Assembly: GCA_900766795.1 (NCBI GenBank)
Contig: CAAFWX010000342.1
Span: 1-7,103 of the forward strand
DNA length: 7,103 nt
Source of the DNA: Oscillospiraceae bacterium
Lineage (GTDB): Bacteria > Bacillota_A > Clostridia > Oscillospirales > Ruminococcaceae
Direction: 5' to 3'
This document shows positions 5,631 to 7,103 of the stretch, piece by piece. The translations under genes were made by a program, and so were the position numbers. Position 1 is the stretch's first letter, and every line of letters begins with the position of its first letter. The notes under the pieces were generated by a model. The model had not been told where the DNA came from. It saw only the letters and a list, made by a program, of their open reading frames with translations, and searched no databases.

Positions 5631-6014
5631 GCGTTTCCTCTTGGTTTCCCAGTGTTTTAGTAAATCATTTACAAAAGAACGTTCGTAATCCGTCAAATCT
5701 CGATCAGCGATTTCGTTATGTTCATATCCGACATGGACGTGCGGTAGCAGTCCATTGTGCGGCTTACCTTTTACGTCTATCTGTTTTTCTCTTTCACCGT
5801 AAGAGTCATAAAAGGTAATATGCTTAATATCGCCGCTATCATCAACAGTAGCGTAAATCCTGCCTTTAGTTACGGTTTCCATTGGTGCAGTAACAGCGCC
5901 TTTGCCAACATGCTTTATCACTTTCACTTCTCCGAATTGCGCCAGAGCTTTGTACTCTGTTCCGTACCTCTTACCGCTAACGCTCACGCCGCTTGAAGAA
6001 CCCCGACCGCCCAT
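5619..6014 (-). CDS. MGGRG-tagged protein with His-rich C-terminal domain, possible effector
   Basis: 131 residues. ATG 6014 is preceded by GAGGTG (6026-6021) and follows the previous gene's stop by 14 nt, so the two are probably coupled. Residues 1-9 are the tag MGGRGSSSG, followed by VSVSGKRYGTEYKAL. The body has TVTKGRIYATV (48-57), KHITFYDSYGEREKQIDV (64-81) and a His cluster KPHNGLLPHVHVGYEHN (84-100; H86, H92, H94, H99), then a charged helix LTDYERSFVNDLLKHWETK. I recall proteins of this layout in clostridial prophages, without an assigned function. The His cluster could be catalytic or metal-binding, which would suit a nuclease-like effector, but this is inference. The RNA-B promoter overlaps its 3' end. 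Confidence 0.75.
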   Translation of the reverse strand: MGGRGSSSGVSVSGKRYGTEYKALAQFGEVKVIKHVGKGAVTAPMETVTKGRIYATVDDSGDIKHITFYDSYGEREKQIDVKGKPHNGLLPHVHVGYEHNEIADRDLTDYERSFVNDLLKHWETKRKRLQI

Positions 6015-6028
6015 TGGTTACACCTCGT

Positions 6029-6415
6029 TTATGTACCGTCCCAGATTTTCATGCCCTGTTTTAGCAGTTGCTTTCTTGTACCCAAATATTCATTGTTTGT
6101 AACAGTTGGCATATTTCTTACCAATGCACCATCAGTAGTTATTCTTCCAGAAAACTGGGTCGTTTTATCATACATTTTGTCCTTAAGTGGGTCTACCATT
6201 TTGCCAACATGAGATACAACAACCATTCTTTTTTCTTGATAACTGTAATTTATCTGACCGTTTTCGCCCGGTTGGAACGAAAGACTTTCAGGCACAGCAT
6301 TTGGGAGTTTCAATATATTTCTTTGCAAACTCTCTATTTTTGCGAGTTGCTGCGGAGTGGCTCTCGAAATACCTGCACCACCCTTCGCCCCACTAGATGA
6401 ACCTCTACCTCCCAT
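6029..6415 (-). CDS. MGGRG-tagged protein, unknown effector-like body
   Basis: 128 residues. ATG 6415 overlaps the end of the DUF4417 gene by 11 nt, with an AGAGAGG-like ribosome site inside that gene, so translation is probably coupled. Residues 1-9 are MGGRGSSSG, then AKGGAGISRATPQQLAKIESLQ, a Gly-rich linker leading into a helix. The rest (INYSYQEKRMVVVSHVGKMVDP at 55-76, KTTQFSGRITTDGALVRNMPTV, KQLLKQGMKIWDG) matches no family I can name. The DNA is AT-rich compared with terL and the tape measure gene. By its tag and position it belongs to the same group as the genes at 5619-6014 and 3295-3771. Confidence 0.72.
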   Translation of the reverse strand: MGGRGSSSGAKGGAGISRATPQQLAKIESLQRNILKLPNAVPESLSFQPGENGQINYSYQEKRMVVVSHVGKMVDPLKDKMYDKTTQFSGRITTDGALVRNMPTVTNNEYLGTRKQLLKQGMKIWDGT

Positions 6416-7103
6416 TTCTGACCCTCTCTTTCATCTGCTTATAAAACGGCTCAATGACCGTAATATTGCTCTCCGTCATAAAATCAAACCGCTTTCCGTA
6501 AACCAGAACCTGTTCCGGCATAAGCCTTGACAGCATTTCATAATACCCGGCAACAAACCTGTCGAAATCGTCCTTATTACGTTCGCAGCCCACTGTTGAG
6601 ACAGCTACAACACCGCCGACAGGCTCACCGTCGAAGCACCACTCCCAGCTTTCCGGGGTACTCCACGAGATAGTCGGAATGACCGCTATCCCGTTGGTCT
6701 GCCAGTACTGCGCACACCAGTGCTTTCGGTAGTGGTTGTAAATCTGGAGCGCCTGCGGCATATCCGAGTAAGTCGAGAAATCCGGCGACATGACAGCCCC
6801 GAACCCCTTGAACCGCTCCATATACCGTATCGGGTCGTTCCATACCGCCGCAAACTGGTAATCGTCCACGAAGAAATGCACACCCGTTGCCATTAGGGGC
6901 ACAGCGTCCGTGCTGTGCCTTTGGGGCAACGGTGCAGACGTCCTGTCTGCACCTACATCTGCAAGAGCCTTTTTGCTCCGGGCATAGTTGAAACCTTTCC
7001 ACTCCTTTATTTCCGGCATCTGAACCGGGTAAATCTGCGGTATCTCAAACCGCCCCGCGTTCGGGAACGGCTGAAACGTCCCGAAATTCTCCAGCCCGGA
7101 TAA
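6405..7103 (-). CDS. DUF4417 family protein (5' end beyond window)
   Basis: The frame is open from the window edge, giving 233 codons including the stop. An ATG at 7019 exists, but the 28 codons before it read like the family's N-terminus (NAGRFEIPQIYPVQ leading to GFNYARS), so the true start probably lies outside. Family-typical parts are VHFFVDDYQFAAVW, VMSPDFSTYSDMPQALQIYNHYRKHW, GIAVIPTISWSTPESWEWCFDG, VAVSTVGC and VLVYGKRFDF. DUF4417 proteins are common in phages and mobile elements of Firmicutes; no biochemical role is established that I know of. Between GFNYARSKK and GVHFFVDDYQ there is an extra stretch of about 25 residues (ALADVGADRTSAPLPQ and on), encoded by a palindromic repeat (6881-6953), which relatives as I remember them lack. 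It overlaps the next MGGRG gene by 11 nt. Confidence 0.88.
   Translation of the reverse strand, partial: LSGLENFGTFQPFPNAGRFEIPQIYPVQMPEIKEWKGFNYARSKKALADVGADRTSAPLPQRHSTDAVPLMATGVHFFVDDYQFAAVWNDPIRYMERFKGFGAVMSPDFSTYSDMPQALQIYNHYRKHWCAQYWQTNGIAVIPTISWSTPESWEWCFDGEPVGGVVAVSTVGCERNKDDFDRFVAGYYEMLSRLMPEQVLVYGKRFDFMTESNITVIEPFYKQMKERVRNGR
6881..6953. repeat. Composite palindromic element inserted in frame in the DUF4417 gene
   Basis: There are three nested or adjacent perfect inverted repeats. CCGTTGCC (6884-6891) pairs with GGCAACGG (6925-6932) and encloses GGCACAGC (6898-6905)/GCTGTGCC (6912-6919), loop GTCCGT. Overlapping the outer arm is GGTGCAGAC (6931-6939)/GTCTGCACC (6945-6953), loop GTCCT. 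Both loops begin GTCC. The whole can fold into two strong hairpins in DNA or RNA and is read in frame as roughly residues 21-46 after Met 7019. It resembles in kind the REP-like or Rickettsia-type palindromic elements that insert in genes without breaking them. Copies elsewhere cannot be seen in this window. Confidence 0.75.

Noticed and set aside
7017..7019. ATG at 7019 as the true DUF4417 start
   Set aside because: Codons upstream to the window edge stay open and read like the family N-terminus, so the gene is better treated as cut by the window.
1..7103. CRISPR array, integrase, attachment site or insertion sequence
   Set aside because: No regularly spaced repeats, no recombinase or transposase frame, and no terminal repeats of an insertion sequence seen.

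Overview
This window is a stretch of a temperate-type tailed phage (prophage or free phage) that most likely infects a gut Firmicute of the class Clostridia, in the Ruminococcaceae/Oscillospiraceae range. The host guess rests on AGGAGG-type ribosome sites, sigma-A-like promoters, and the family make-up (TP901-type tape measure, Terminase_1-type TerL, DUF4417, and small proteins beginning MGGRG(S/T)SG). It is an inference from family knowledge, not a database result. Almost everything is coded on the minus strand, so transcription runs from high to low coordinates.

Layout in transcription order: (1) 7103-6405, a DUF4417 protein cut by the window edge, with a palindromic repeat carried in frame (6881-6953). 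(2) 6415-6029 and 6014-5619, two small proteins that share an MGGRGSSSG start but have unrelated bodies. (3) 5630-5489, a strong promoter, a short structured RNA (RNA-B) and an intrinsic terminator. (4) 5469-3784, terminase large subunit with a TTG start. (5) 3771-3295, a third MGGRG protein whose body looks like a PBECR (phage Barnase/EndoU/ColicinE5-D/RelE-like) nuclease. (6) 3311-3126, a second promoter, structured RNA (RNA-A) and near-identical terminator. (7) A further terminator-like hairpin, then a 61-residue membrane protein (3065-2880). (8) A plus-strand gene (2585-2935) with its own promoter, encoding a winged-helix protein with a C-terminal membrane anchor. It overlaps the tail of the membrane-protein gene. 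(9) A terminator-like hairpin (2535-2512), then the tape measure gene from 2490 through the left edge.

Working together: TerL would cut and pump DNA into the prohead, and the tape measure would set tail length. The DUF4417 protein and the three MGGRG proteins look like accessory cargo or effectors. Portal, protease and capsid genes, normally found between terL and the tail genes, are absent here. The order is therefore rearranged or the element is unusual.

The most interesting signals are four. First, a shared N-terminal tag joined to different effector bodies, conserved as protein while the codons differ. Second, two promoter-to-terminator RNA genes, each starting at the stop codon of an MGGRG gene, each with a closing stem, a possible pseudoknot and the same terminator. 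Third, terminator hairpins directly before the ribosome sites of terL, the 61-residue membrane protein and the tape measure gene, which would demand readthrough or antitermination. Fourth, an in-frame palindromic insertion in the DUF4417 gene.
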